From: Fasciola hepatica
Taxonomy: Eukaryota; Platyhelminthes; Trematoda; Plagiorchiida; Fasciolidae
NCBI GenBank assembly: GCA_948099385.1
Contig: CANUEZ040000210.1
Coordinates: forward strand, 131,501 to 195,500
Length of the DNA stretch: 64,000 nt
Reading direction: 5' to 3'
Shown: one piece after another, positions 1 to 10,679 of the stretch
Position numbering within the stretch: position 1 is the first letter of the stretch
How the letters are laid out: every line of letters starts with the position of its first letter
Notes under the pieces: model-generated
The model's database searches: none
Seen by the model: the letters and a program-made list of their open reading frames with translations, nothing else
Told to the model about the DNA's origin: nothing
Program-made: the position numbers and the translations under genes

Positions 1-720
1 ATTTTTATCTTTAGACGCCTTTCCGCTCAATTTGGGATCCCCGAAACCCTAGTTGGGGACAACGGAACCCAGTTCACCTCCATTGAGTTCATTAACTTCT
101 ACCTATCAGTGGCAGTTGAACACCCGCGGAGTCCAGTTTAGCATCTTCAATCAAATGGTCTAGCGGAACTTTTACCAGACACGCTCAAATGTGCTTTCAA
201 AAAAGTTGCAAGAAGAAAGCATACTAAAGATATTTAACAGCTTTCTGATGACATACCGCTCAACTTCTAACGCACCAGTCCCAAACAGTGTTCGCCAGCA
301 GAAGCCTTCCTTGGCAGACGAATGAGAATACCGTTAGACACCAAGCATCCTACAGTCAAACCAACCTTTTGAAATGACCGAATGGAAAAGAGCTCTAAAC
401 AGATACCACAGGTGCAAAGTCACGTAGCTTCAGCGAAGGGAATCCGGATTATGCTCTCCCCTTTTATCACTCTTCAAAAGAGTGACTACCAGGCGTAATT
501 GTCCTCTGACTGGGTAATGTGATATACGGTGTTCGGCTAGACAACGGCACAACCCAATTACATGTCATCTACATTAGGAAATGTTAAAACACGGCAGCAG
601 TAGAAGAGGAAAATGAGGTAGAACACCCAAGGCACTGGCTTTTGGATACCTTTGAATTACCAGTGACGGGTAAAAAAGCGGCATCACCCGAGCCACCAAA
701 TTCTGCCTATATTAACAGAT
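1..720 (+). mobile_element. Ty3/Gypsy retrotransposon, integrase 3' part (decayed)
   Basis: This is the end of a Gypsy-type pol gene, cut by the window edge. Frame 1 from base 1 reads an integrase core with the hallmark GDNGTQFTS (the second catalytic Asp lies in DNG). About 140 bases in, the frame breaks, and the homology continues in other frames: a segment resembling FLMTYRSTSNAPVPNS (the usual integrase C-terminal LTYRSTPN block), a degenerate GRRMR-like motif, and a weak chromo/GPY-like stretch near 470-580. It fades after the DTFELPV segment near 640-670. Several stops and frameshifts make it a dead copy. No LTR was found at its right side; it runs straight into a Penelope fragment. Confidence 0.8.
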
Positions 721-769
721 TTTTCATTGATCCTTATAAAAATTCGTACGAGTCAGTGTTTATTTTCGA

Positions 770-1130
770 GGGGTATTTACACCTTGTGAAATCAGACCAT
801 TCAGTAGAGGTGATAAACACTTTCCACACCATTTACGAAGTCCGGGACAAGCATTCAAGACTTGTCAAGTGTTTCATCTTAGGAAAAGCTGAAGCCGCGA
901 TCATTCGACTCCACAATCCTCCTGTGTGTTCAGCAACGATTTGTGCAAGTACTTAAACTTCCGCGGCCCATTTCTTGTTCTCGAACATGGGTGGAACCAC
1001 TCGAACATTCTTCACTGTGATCATTTCCACACGCACAGACATACACAAGTGCACCGACAGATTTTACTCATTATTTCCCTCTATTGTTTCGAATCAATTA
1101 TGTATTGGTATGAGTACGAATAACAGGAAA
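770..1130 (+). mobile_element. Penelope-like element, GIY-YIG endonuclease tail and 3' UTR (copy A)
   Basis: Frame 3 from about 770 encodes the C-terminal part of a PLE endonuclease (HSVEVINTFHTIYEV, then EAAIIRLHNP). It matches the better copies near 35050 (+) and 34150 (-). The downstream part (about 975-1130) matches the 3' untranslated segment also present at 17200-17400 (-) and 35225-35330 (+), including the shared block around GGTATGAGTACGAATAAC. The catalytic Y-GR half of the domain is missing, so only the last third survives. It abuts the Gypsy remnant on its left. Confidence 0.75.
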
Positions 1131-1699
1131 AGAGCTCGTTCGCCACGTTATTTTGTTCCTAAAGGACTTAACTTGAACATAATAACATGTCCAGATGTTG
1201 CCGATATCTTGAAGTGTGAATGTGTATTTTAATGAGTTTCGATCAAGCCGCTCAATGCCTATTGCCAATAAACAACCTCGTGTTTCAATCGCATTTATCT
1301 TTGCCAAGGCTTCCTTTCAGCGAGAGGCTATGGACGCACGATTACATACCAATCATCAAGTACGTTCTCTCCCACAGTCTAGTCCGTTATTCAACCCGGT
1401 GCAAGATGCATTCAACGAATTTCTTTGGGATTTTTAGTACATTGAAAACTGGCTTTACTTGGAATGCAACAGCCGTAGGTGCAGCGTCACGTGTTTCGAC
1501 GATACGGGCACATCGTTTAAAACATCTCGAAATAATTTTCTGTGCAGCTTTTGTTACTGTTACCATGGAGAACCGCCCAGCACGCGTCTGACACACATTC
1601 CCATTTGTTCAGTCAGGTTTTCAATGCCAATCTCTGAGAACGAATAAATTGCTCGAACTTTTCATGACACAGTATGATTCGTCGTGCCGCAGGAACGTT
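1131..1699. other. No supported feature
   Basis: Open frames here overlap on both strands, have no recognisable motif and carry no splice-site pairs that link them. I see nothing to annotate. Confidence 0.4.
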
Positions 1700-1812
1700 C
1701 AAACCATTGAAAACCACAGAGAAACTGTGCAGCTGTTTCAATGTTGTTAGGAATCTTCAGAAGTGCACATCCACCGAGCCCCCACCGGGATTCGAACCCG
1801 GAGGGGATGATT
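1700..1812 (-). repeat. tRNA-headed hammerhead SINE, family H1 (copy a)
   Basis: Read on the minus strand this has a strong pol III B box (CTCCGGGTTCGAATCCC, at 1787-1803), followed by a hammerhead-like core and the family tail TTTTCAATGG. The core is mutated: CTGATGA has become CTGAAGA (1754-1760), while GAAAC (1735-1739) is kept. It is the left, minus member of a divergent pair with the copy at 1815-1905. Confidence 0.7.
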
Positions 1813-1814
1813 TT

Positions 1815-1905
1815 GAGTAGAACAGCTTCGCTGATGATGATTCCTAACCAGGATGGAACAGCTGTACGAAGCTTCTGTGATTTTCAATATTCTGAACATT
1901 CAATA
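1815..1905 (+). repeat. Hammerhead SINE family H1 (copy b), 3' half
   Basis: Plus-strand partner of the copy at 1700-1812. It keeps the hammerhead segment and the start of the tail (TGTGATTTTCAAT) but not the tRNA head. Confidence 0.65.
1824..1873 (+). ncRNA. Hammerhead ribozyme motif (type I, H1 family)
   Basis: CTGATGA is at 1831-1837. A TCCT/AGGA helix II follows with loop AACC. The GAAAC equivalent is GGAAC (1855-1859), helix III is AC-AGCT-GT, and the site is GTA (1864-1866). Helix I is perfect over 7 bp: AGCTTCG (1824-1830) with CGAAGCT (1867-1873), different in sequence from other copies. The change in the GAAA box probably abolishes activity. Confidence 0.55.
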
Positions 1906-2104
1906 TGCATAATGAATCATGTTACTTAAAAATTTAATCTCCTACGATACCTACTCATTTCTTGACGTCATAATATTCCCATACTTTGATCTGACTAGCT
2001 TGATTGGCATGTTTAAAGGTGGTGCTTCAAGGCTAAAGGATTGTGGGTCGTGGCCAACAGCTTGCGCCGTAAGTACGAATCGCCCTAAAGCACCACTAAC
2101 ACGT

Positions 2105-2380
2105 GAGAAAGAAAGCAATAGCAGTTTAGCCTTCCTAGATATCACGGTGACTAAACGTATTGATCAGACAATACGACAGGTCATTTAACTGAAGAAAGCG
2201 TAGACTGTACAATACAATTACTTTTCTAGTTTTGCACGAGTTACCTACAAACAGGTTTTAATCAAATCGCTTTTCTACATAGCTCGTGAAGCCTGTACTG
2301 CAGAACAACTGCTGAAGGAGAGAGAGTTCATAAAGCAGACTCTTAAGAAGAAAGACCTTGGACTGTACAAGTTGGCATGA
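2105..2380 (+). mobile_element. Penelope-like element, post-RT segment
   Basis: The frame reads SSLAFLDITVTKRIDQTI, the conserved PLE block between the catalytic RT motifs and the endonuclease (usual form: IAFLDV-TR--DGTI). After a frameshift it continues with IKSLFYIAREACTAEQLL and KERECIKQTLKKK, the usual RAR--C---TL-KE block. It ends in a stop near 2380. It is an isolated fragment without the YxDD motif or GIY-YIG domain. Confidence 0.7.
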
Positions 2381-5300
2381 TCAAGAGAAAAACAAGTTGC
2401 GGTAATTCCGGCCTTTAAAAGTTACAGTCTGTTCAGTCGTGTAGAATTTCGTACACAAAAGGAATCAACAGGTAATGACCATCTCCCACAGTCCCATATA
2501 TGATGACGGGTAATCAGAAACCGTAAAGACCAACTGAAAAAGTGTACGAACGGCATAACAGCAGCAGATATTTTACTACGGCAGTCTCGAACAATAGCAT
2601 TTAGCTGAAAGTCAGAACAGCTGGAACTGGTAATATATGTTAGTATCAGCACAATTTCTATTAGAGGGTGTAACTATATGTGATTAGTACGGCAGTACTG
2701 GTCAGAAATGGGTGGTTGTTTACAGTCAGTAAATGAATGACTAAGGAAAATGTATCAATAATGAGGAGGGGAAATAGCTTACAGAAAAGAGGTTTTTGAT
2801 TAGCTCTCGAATGGTGCTTGGTTCGGACCCTAGATGAGGCACTAATTTTCCATTTCTAAGTAGAATGAAAAAATAGGCAAACAGAAGCCAAAAGGGGAAA
2901 TACAATCAAAAAGGGGATATTAAGGGGAAGAAAATTTACAAACAGTGCACAGTAGGCGGACCAGAAATTGTCACTTGATAACCGGCGAGAATTGACAAAC
3001 CAAATTTGTGGAACTCTGAAGTATGCTGCAAAGCGTACCTATTTGGTGGCTTAACTGCAGGTTTTGAACACCCACGAAGGGCTAAAGCCGTTAGCTCAAT
3101 TCAAAGATTTTCTCCGAATGCATCTCGCGCTACGTATCCGTTCACCTGCAGCCTTTGGGACAGGTGTCTCGGTTAGCAGAGTGCGGCGAATGATTCATCC
3201 CTCCTTGGGATAGCAACCGTCCATGAGAGACCCGGATTCGTCCATCTAGAAACACCTCATGACCATTCATTACCAGACTGATCCAAGTCGAGCGTTCCAA
3301 GGGACAGCTGGAAATCGGAACCCTTTTGTGAGGCTGTATTGACAAGTAGACTTAATGCTCACTATGTGCGCAAAAGCTGTTGACACAAGATGTGTGTCTA
3401 ACACCTTTGCATTAGCCAGTCAGTTTACCCAACCGTTTCCGAATTCGTCAAAACTGTCCGTTCTTGTTTGCGATTACCCACACGGTTCCTGTTACTTTGC
3501 TCCGCACACAGCTCTTTTTGTTCACAAAGAGCTGTCAGAGATCTGGACCTGATTTGTTCGTCCACCATTAAATTGATAACAACACGGACTTTAAAAGTCA
3601 TTCTACTTTGACGAAAACTGGTCGATAGACTGTAGTGAACCCCCCAGTTATAACTATGGAAAATCAATAATTCCGCCTACACTTCAAGTCTGTAGAATCC
3701 CAGTTCTCAATACAGAGAATGCTTTCAGTGGTAAAATACTACGGAATATTGTCCCCTAAAAAGATTTAAAAAAACAGTGTAGCCAGATGAGCCTACTGCA
3801 GTGGAAAAGACAGACGTGGTCTGAACGCAAAAGCGTGTATCTGAAAAGTGAACGATCAAACCTGTGCATGAAAGGACCGTACGTGCGTGTGCGTGCGTCA
3901 TTAGGGACAGTTTACTACGGACCGATAAGCGCCCAAAGCCGACGAGAGTTTACGGTATAGCAGGGCTGAGAAAGCATTCAGACTGATAAAACGTCCTGAC
4001 AGAGGCTGCCATGTATGACTTGAAAACTAATAAACGCTCTACAACACTGTCATAGTCATCTATAGTGTTTGTGCATTTGTTTGTTACCTTAAATTGGTCC
4101 CCTACTGCACTGAACACGGGAACTAACTAACACGTTGTATTACTGATTTACCTTTCATCCATAGTCAATTGCTTGCGATTTTTATCGATCACTACTCCGA
4201 ATATTGTAGCTGATGCTCTTTTAAACTAACACATAGTCTTCTTTCTTATAAGTGCTTCTTTGGTCTTTTGATTGTTCTCTACGAACTATATGACTCGACA
4301 TGACTTCCCAGTGATATTCCTAATACTGTTCATCTATCACGTTAAGAATCTTGATCAGCGTATATGATACTACCACAGCATGATTCCTATCGTCAACGTC
4401 CTACAGTAGCCCTGAGTGATAGATATTGACAAGAAGTTCGATTTGGATTTAAAATATTTCATTCATATTGCAAAAATTAAATCCGAAATAAATAACCACA
4501 ATTAACCAATGATTACTTTAATATTGCGTAGCATTGTTACTAATTGGTCCTCATCTCCTTTATAACTTGCTATCAGTATTCATCCAAGTGCCTCTATAGT
4601 AGATGCTGTAGCACTTCTTCCAGGGGGCATTCTATTCCACCAGAGATAAATTGGCTCCAGAATTTCACAGACCTTCAAATCCCAGTGGAGTCTTTCGCTC
4701 AAATCACAATAATAGAAGAAATCGTTCCCCTTTCTCGCTGATCGAACAGACTGACAACATTTCCTTCCGTACCTCCATATAGGCACGTTTTGCACACAGA
4801 CCTTCTTGTTCCTGAATATCACCGGCCATTCTCACTTTTGCGAAGGTTATTCTTCAACAACGAGACCGTGTCGGGGGAGACGGCGTGATGCCAGTTCCTC
4901 ACTGCTCACCAATTTAGCAAGAACTCTCGTAAGAAGATTATGGAAAATGGGCTTGAGTGGAAAAAATGAAGATAATAATCACGCTATAGTAATGGTGTAT
5001 TCGGTTTGAACAACCACCTCCACTGCGGAGACAACTGATCAGTACCCTTCCCATGCAAGCACACGTGCTTGTTGATACTTGCTCATGCATCAGTCCCTGC
5101 ACTGTTCGTTGACTGATGGATCTCGAAACGTATCTATTGGTCTTGCTTGACTAGAGGTCAATTTACGCTAGCGCATACGTGGAACTCAGCTAAGTGACAA
5201 TACTTACGCACCTTTCTGCGTGCTTTCTGCGTGCTTTCTGCTTGCTCACCGGCAACGGCAGGGTTTTGTGTTCACTTTCGTACAAACAAACAGGATATCA

Positions 5301-5710
5301 TCTTTGTACGTTTTACTAACAAATACGAGCGCAGCGAGTAGCACCGAACCTGGTCTTGGTGATGGTATCGATCTTCAAAATCGACCGTCGGTGGTACCGT
5401 GTACATCCACCAGTTCCTTACTGAGACTCCAACCCCGGGGTCATGATCCTGAGACGATGTCCTCACAGCTAGGAGATCCGAGCTGGCGTTGATACTGCAC
5501 GACGATTCGGTTCACAAACATATTATATATCTTTCTGGTCCTACTGATCAAGTTGCCAACCTCTGTAGGCTACGCTTCCTTGATTCATTTGGGCACCTAC
5601 AGAGAAGAAGTCCAAAGCAGCAGCAGCTCGCTGTGCGGGCGAATGGTTGGTATCATTGGAAATCGGTGCTGAAAAAGTGCTACATCGTTTTCTGTTGATA
5701 TGAAACAAAC
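2381..5710. other. No supported gene; short tandem motif only
   Basis: More than 3 kb without a coding region I can support. A 10-base unit (GCGTGCTTTCT-like) is repeated about three times at 5214-5245. The segment 5245-5275 resembles 44480-44510 (both contain GGGTTTTGTGTT after a CCGGC/ACGGC stretch), which suggests a short interspersed repeat. Confidence 0.35.
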
Positions 5711-5711
5711 C

Positions 5712-5785
5712 CCCGATAGCCTGGCAGTGAAAACTTGCTAGACTAGGAAATATCCGTCCTGGGTTCGAGTCACAGCCCGGACTAT
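5712..5785 (+). repeat. tRNA-like SINE head
   Basis: A-box-like TAGCCTGGCAGTG is followed about 45 bases later by a B box, GGGTTCGAGTC. It does not fold into a full tRNA cloverleaf with a proper acceptor stem, so it is a SINE head rather than a tRNA gene. A similar head is at about 49517-49560. An ATT microsatellite follows directly. Confidence 0.5.
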
Positions 5786-5799
5786 TATATTACATGATT

Positions 5800-5802
<3 letters not shown>

Positions 5803-5846
<44 letters not shown>
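5803..5846 (+). repeat. (ATT)n microsatellite
   Basis: About 15 uninterrupted ATT units directly downstream of a tRNA-like SINE head, consistent with a SINE 3' tail. Confidence 0.9.
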
Positions 5847-5848
<2 letters not shown>

Positions 5849-5849
5849 C

Positions 5850-8460
5850 GAACCAGATAGAACATCAGTTGTGCAGTTTCTCCTTGCGTTTTGAAGGGGG
5901 TTTGTGTCTTTAAGGTGAATAAAGACTTGTTTCACGAAAAGCTTATATATTCTGTTGCTTATGTTGAAGAAGTGAACTTGTATAGCTCTTCCATTACCTC
6001 TGACACTGTCGAACCTATTCGAACTCAATTTGTTATTCTCTCTTGTTCTGGACCTGGTTAGTTAGTATTGAAGCACTCAAACGTAACTCATTTGACACCT
6101 TGTCTTCCAGTACAAACGGTCCTTAGCATTACTGGAATTCGGTGGAAACGAAGTATTGAGGTTTAGCACAGAGTATAAAGTCCACCAACCACAGCATCGG
6201 GTGAAACACTAAATCTCACCAGACAGGTATGGTTAAAATTTGTGTTGTTCACTTTTCCGGATAGGATTCCTCAACGAGTGAGGCTCGCTGAAAGGGGAAT
6301 AGGGTAATGGTTGAAAAATGAATGAGGTTTTTTGGCTTATGACATGAAAGCTAGGTAAGAAAAACCCAACTACTCAGTGGTTAGGTACTTTGGAGGATAA
6401 GGCTCGACGTCGCAATCAGTGGTGCTCCTATATTCGCAAACGTTTTGTCGACTTGATGCTACAGTTGACAATTCTCTTCTCACTCTTTATCCACTCTTAT
6501 TTTTCTGTGTTTCTAACAGAGTTTTGCCACTGAGAGGTAGCAATTCAAGCCACTGCACCCAGTGCTCAGTTCATGACTGTTTGAACTGAACAGAAATAAT
6601 GCAAACTCCGGGCATACCAGGTTACAAAAGAGTACGTGCACTTCGAAATAGTTCAATGCAGGTAATCCGGTAAAAAGAAAACACTGAAATATCACACGAT
6701 TTTCTGTTCCCAATATGATTGGACATGGCCGAAAGTAAGCAAAATCCCTTAGGTTCGGTAGAAGCAATTCATTTGCAACGTCTATCGACGAACGGCATGT
6801 AAAATTCGCTTTGCCATCCAGCCCGAAATGTTTATAACGTCTGAAAATAACAGTCATGGTATCGGACACTGGTCCAGCGGGTGAGCGACTCATAGATTAC
6901 GAACCATGATTCTTTGGTTGGAGAACACGAATTCGGTAAACTACGTGTATCTTAAAGGAAGATGGCCCAGACAAACAAACAACACAAAGATTCATTGAAC
7001 ACGCAACAGTCGGTGTGAACCACGATTACGAAAACATGAATAACAAACGACAATGAAGGCGGCATGAAAAACAGGGGGGGTTGAGCAACGCGATTAGAGA
7101 GATTGATGAATCAAACGCGAACTCGGGAAACCAGTTGATCAACAAACCAGACCAAAGGATGCGAAAACAATAACTGGTTAGAAACCATAGGTTATTAGGA
7201 TGCAACGTGAGAAGATGAGACCAACAACGGAGCCGAGCGCGTGCACCGTTTAAAAGCAGATAACGTCTGCCTACACGGTTACAGAAAGAAGGTTTGAAAA
7301 TGTGAGTTTCGTAGTGGGAGTGGATAAACAAATAAGCTCATGGAAGAGGAGGCGAGTCGGATACGAGTGTGATCCACGATATCCAAGTTACTGAGTCGAA
7401 AGCAAACACAAGCTGTGGTAACAACATTGAAGATGGTCCCCAGGGCTAGGTAGAAAGGCAAGTGTGGATCAACGTCAGTGGACCAAGATGGGGTTCAGCA
7501 TGAGAATTTCAACAAGTAAATTGCGAATCGGACACAGTCATTTTTGCTAAATTCAAAGTCAATGTAAAATCTGATGTTTGGCTATTTCGACGGTTCCGGG
7601 TAGGTTAGTTCTCCGTTTACGAACCTTTCATTTTTGTATTCATTTTTCAGTCAACAGTTATAAAGTATCGAGAACCAGGCAATGTGCCCGATTAGAAGAT
7701 GTCAGCCTGACTCTATTGATTCGATACATCAAATTTGAATGGATGAGTTTAAAGAGCACTTTGTGGAAAAAGCGATAAGTACTACCGAAATCGTTCAAAA
7801 ACTCATTTTGAGTGACGGGTCGACTCGATTAGAAGCTGTATGAACGAAGTCCGGACTCTTTCGCTCCTCACCTCCTGTTCTTTTCGTGAGCCTGTTTTGC
7901 GCTACTTCCTTTTCGTGGCCGAACCACACAGTGGACGTTGATCACGTGGACATTAAACTGATGCCTTTGGCTCTCATGACCTCATGACCTTTTCTGACCT
8001 GGACTTTAGCACTAGTTTTCCTCGCGTGATTTCCAAGCATTTATGCTAATTGTTCCGTGGAGTGGTCAACACTGAGATGTCGTGTGACTGTGTAATACAT
8101 GAGTAAGTTTATAGCTGAACTGTACTTAAGCGCTGTTGGACGTTTGTCGTCTTTCAGGTTGTTACGCGTGACTCAATCGATAGCTTAACGTTGACTGCAC
8201 TGACGGTCACCAGCATGATATTTTCGTGTTCGGTAAAAGCAAACTGCTGATTCTGAACTCTTTTGAAATTTGGTTCGTTCGTCCCTCGCCGGTTCCGTAT
8301 TCCGTGAGCAAAGTGTTTTCTTGTCACTGATGACCTAATACTAGTCATTCACTTTATCAGATGTCAGTGATGCTCACCCATGTTTTACGTCGCATGAATT
8401 GTGTTAAAACACGTAATGACCTAGTAATGCAACTAATCCCTTATCTGATTTAGATGAAAT
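5850..8460. other. Unassigned; one longer minus-strand ORF without recognised domain
   Basis: The longest open frame is 126 codons at 6513-6893 (-), hydrophobic in its second half. A 101-codon frame lies at 7026-7331 (-). Neither shows a motif I recognise or a convincing splice context. They could be decayed retroelement coding sequence. This stretch is also the upstream flank of the cysteine-rich gene at 8515. Confidence 0.3.
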
Positions 8461-8467
8461 AAGAGCG

Positions 8468-8475
8468 TATATATA
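8468..8475 (+). promoter_or_regulatory. Putative TATA box of the cysteine-rich peptide gene
   Basis: TATATATA lies 40-47 bases upstream of the ATG at 8515, implying a very short 5' UTR. No other core element was identified. Confidence 0.45.
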
Positions 8476-8514
8476 CACACAAAATCGAGTTGCACAATAG
8501 CTTAGAAACCGAAC

Positions 8515-8614
8515 ATGATTTCGAACTCCGGTGGAATCGTTCTTTTGGTACTGTTGGGGATATTCACAATATCCTGTGATGCGCAGACTGATCCCCAGGC
8601 TATGTCAGGTAAAG
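8515..8614 (+). CDS. Exon 1: signal peptide exon
   Basis: The ATG at 8515 is the first in the transcript after the TATA box. It encodes 33 codons plus one base, nearly all signal peptide. The donor AAAG/GTGAGT (8615) fits consensus best. A second donor, CAG/GTAAAG, lies six bases upstream (intron starting 8609) in the same phase, so either could be used with a two-residue difference. Confidence 0.8.
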
Positions 8615-10679
8615 GTGAGTCTTCAAACAGACGGAGAGAAGGGTAAGCATTTACTCTGTTTTTTTTTTAAAGTTCGTTGCAGATAGTATTTGATCTTTTG
8701 AAGTGATTATTCTACGACAGTAACTATAAGAGTAAGACCAAGGCGAAAAGCTGGAAAGTTGTATTAAAAGGCCCCTAAGCAGTCAGAAAGCCAGGAATGA
8801 AAGGTATCGTTGACTACTGTATTTTGAAATTGTAAAGGGTGAAGCAATAGCAACAAAAATGTTTTGATCCGAAGTAATAGCTATTTTTGTAGCAATAATA
8901 TCAGCACAGTAGGTTACTGATTAAAATGTTTACTGCGGTCGATGCACCTGCTTAAAAGACGCATACAATTCCCCATCAACTTTCATTCAGGTCGTTGCCA
9001 TCATGATGGACACTGGTGCCAATACGATTGGCAGTGCTGTGGCAGAATGAAGTGCGATGCTCGAATGAACAAATGTCGGAAACAGTGTGCCGGTAAAAAC
9101 GATTGGTGCAATTCGAACTCAGATTGCTGTGGCCCAATGGATTGTCGTAGAAATCGATGCAAAAGTGAGCAAAAACTATAGACTCCCCCATGGATTGCCT
9201 TCATAAACTATTTTTGGTTGAAGTCTAGCGATCACGAGATTAAAAATGTATTCTTACTTTTTATGTTTTACGAATCACGTTGCTTGACACTCCATTTCGC
9301 CTCATTTGAAACGATTTTTTCACTCCTACTTTCTACCTAACTGATTCTATATCTGTTCTGTAATACTCACTGGACTGACTGTTTGAGACTATAAAGTGGC
9401 TGTCCCATTGGTGCCTGGGTTTATCTAGGGTTAGAGGTGTAACCCGCAGTCAGTTAGTTCACTTTACAGTATCCCAACATCACAATTCACGTGTAAAGTT
9501 CTCTCGGTTACTGGATGACCAGTCGCATCCCTCTTACTCCTATCTCAGAAAGAGTGTTCCCTTATCATTTACATGATCTCTCCATGACTACATGTCTACT
9601 AGAACCAAAGCTCCTAATTCCTCAACAGTAATGCTTCCCGCTCGTTTCCTCACCAGTCCTAAATCTGTCATCGTAGGACTAAACTCGATCTTCAAAATTC
9701 ACTTTTTATAGGTATTTCTTGTAGCAAATGAATATCCATCTCCCGAGGCGTAAAGCAGATGCTGGATATGGCTTGACTTGAAGTTCATACCACCGGACAA
9801 TAGTCCCCATCTTTCTCTCTCTCGTTGCTACCGTTTGAACATTTTCAGTCACCAGTTAACCATCTTTGGCTACTTCTTGCGAACCATTCTTCAGGAACCC
9901 CGTTTATTTATCTTTCACATATAATGTGAATGTGTCTGGGTAACTGTAAGTTACGCATATGTCATGGACAGCTGTAATCCTGTGCATATCGGCTATCTGA
10001 ACGAAACGATCAGGAGCTCTCAGAGCCATCATTTCGTTATCGATAAAGTCGGCGTTTTGTCAACCGTACGAATGAAACAATAAGCTCCACAGGACTTTTC
10101 CGCTGGATGTGCTTGTTCAATTAAAACCAACCCCCTTCGTGGTAACAAGCACCGGGACAGTTATAGTTGATTCTACAGTTGAATGAAACGCGTAATGATA
10201 AGGAGGATTGAGATTGTACTGTACACAATGGATACGAAACCTTGCGAAAGTTCTTGTGATTTTCGACATGAATAGTATGGGATTGTATCCGGATGACAGG
10301 ACGAAATTTCCTCGGAAAGTTACGTTATCGCAACTTTTTGGGGGTTTGGGATTACCTCGACAGAAACTTTGAACGGTCACGTACAGAAACGGATAATAGC
10401 GAGTAAACTGAGTGTATCTTTTACCTCACTCAACGTGAGCCAGCAGAATAAAAATAAAACAATACTTTCTAATTTTTACCCCATTTATCGTGTGAGTGAC
10501 ACTACTACTACTATTACTACTACTGCTAGTACTACTACCACTGCTGCTACTACTACTACTACTACAGTTGTACACTTTATTTTACAGACAAATGTGAATC
10601 GTTCGGTGAATCGTGCGAAAAAGACTGGCAGTGCTGTTATGGAATGAAATGCAATCCATGGAAAAGACAATGCCAGTAA
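8515..10679 (+). CDS. Secreted three-module cystine-knot-like peptide (3 exons)
   Basis: I join exon 1 (8515-8614), exon 2 (8991-9164) and exon 3 (10588-10679) into a 121-residue protein. Residues 1 to about 24 form a classic signal peptide: a short polar start, an LLVLLGIF core, then an AQ-type cleavage region. The mature part has three modules of six cysteines. Modules 1 and 3 space them C-x6-C-x5-CC-x4-C-x6-C; module 2 ends C-x4-C. This is the knottin (inhibitor cystine knot) pattern. All introns are GT-AG and phase 1, so the 58-codon exon 2 is symmetric and suited to module duplication. Schistosomes have secreted cysteine-knot proteins of unknown role (UPF0506 domain); membership is my inference. 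It could act outside the worm as a protease inhibitor, channel ligand or host-interaction peptide, but the sequence does not decide. A TATA box lies just upstream. Confidence 0.85.
8991..9164 (+). CDS. Exon 2: two six-cysteine modules
   Basis: The acceptor is TTTCATTCAG/GT and the donor AAAA/GTGAGC. The exon has 174 bases, entering and leaving in phase 1. It encodes 12 cysteines as two knottin-spaced modules separated by three residues. Each module has a Trp or Asp just before the second Cys, or before the CC pair. The frame stays open past the donor for only a few codons. Confidence 0.85.
9290..9780 (+). mobile_element. CR1-type LINE, 3' end of RT ORF and tail
   Basis: Shifting plus-strand frames give the region after the RT thumb seen in the other LINEs here, including a DDQSHPSYSYLRKS segment parallel to NPTHPVYLDLS at 11290-11570 (-). 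It ends with a GGATATGGCTTGACTTGA-like terminus similar to the (TTGAC)n ends at 16720-16735 and 31835-31850. Stops interrupt it throughout. Confidence 0.6.
10500..10566 (+). repeat. (ACT)n trinucleotide repeat
   Basis: Imperfect ACT/GCT units run almost to the branch/acceptor region of the third exon of the cysteine-rich gene. Confidence 0.9.
10588..10679 (+). CDS. Exon 3: third six-cysteine module and stop
   Basis: The acceptor TTTATTTTACAG is followed by 92 bases giving 30 residues and TAA at 10677-10679. The module repeats the C-x6-C-x5-CC-x4-C-x6-C spacing of module 1 and shares its D-W-Q-CC and G-M-K-C words, showing that modules 1 and 3 are duplicates. Confidence 0.85.

Larger units (their letters stand above)
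9165..10587 (+). other. Intron 2 of the cysteine-rich gene, with LINE relic and ACT repeat
   Basis: The 1.4 kb intron holds the 3' end of a CR1-like LINE (9290-9780, annotated separately) and an ACT/GCT trinucleotide run (10500-10566) that ends about 20 bases before the acceptor. Confidence 0.7.

Noticed and set aside
642..956. 104-codon open frame as a gene
   Set aside because: It starts at TTG and is a chance fusion of Gypsy and PLE remnants.
6513..6893. 126-codon minus-strand ORF as a membrane protein gene
   Set aside because: No motif, no linked exons and no promoter signals; could be retroelement debris.
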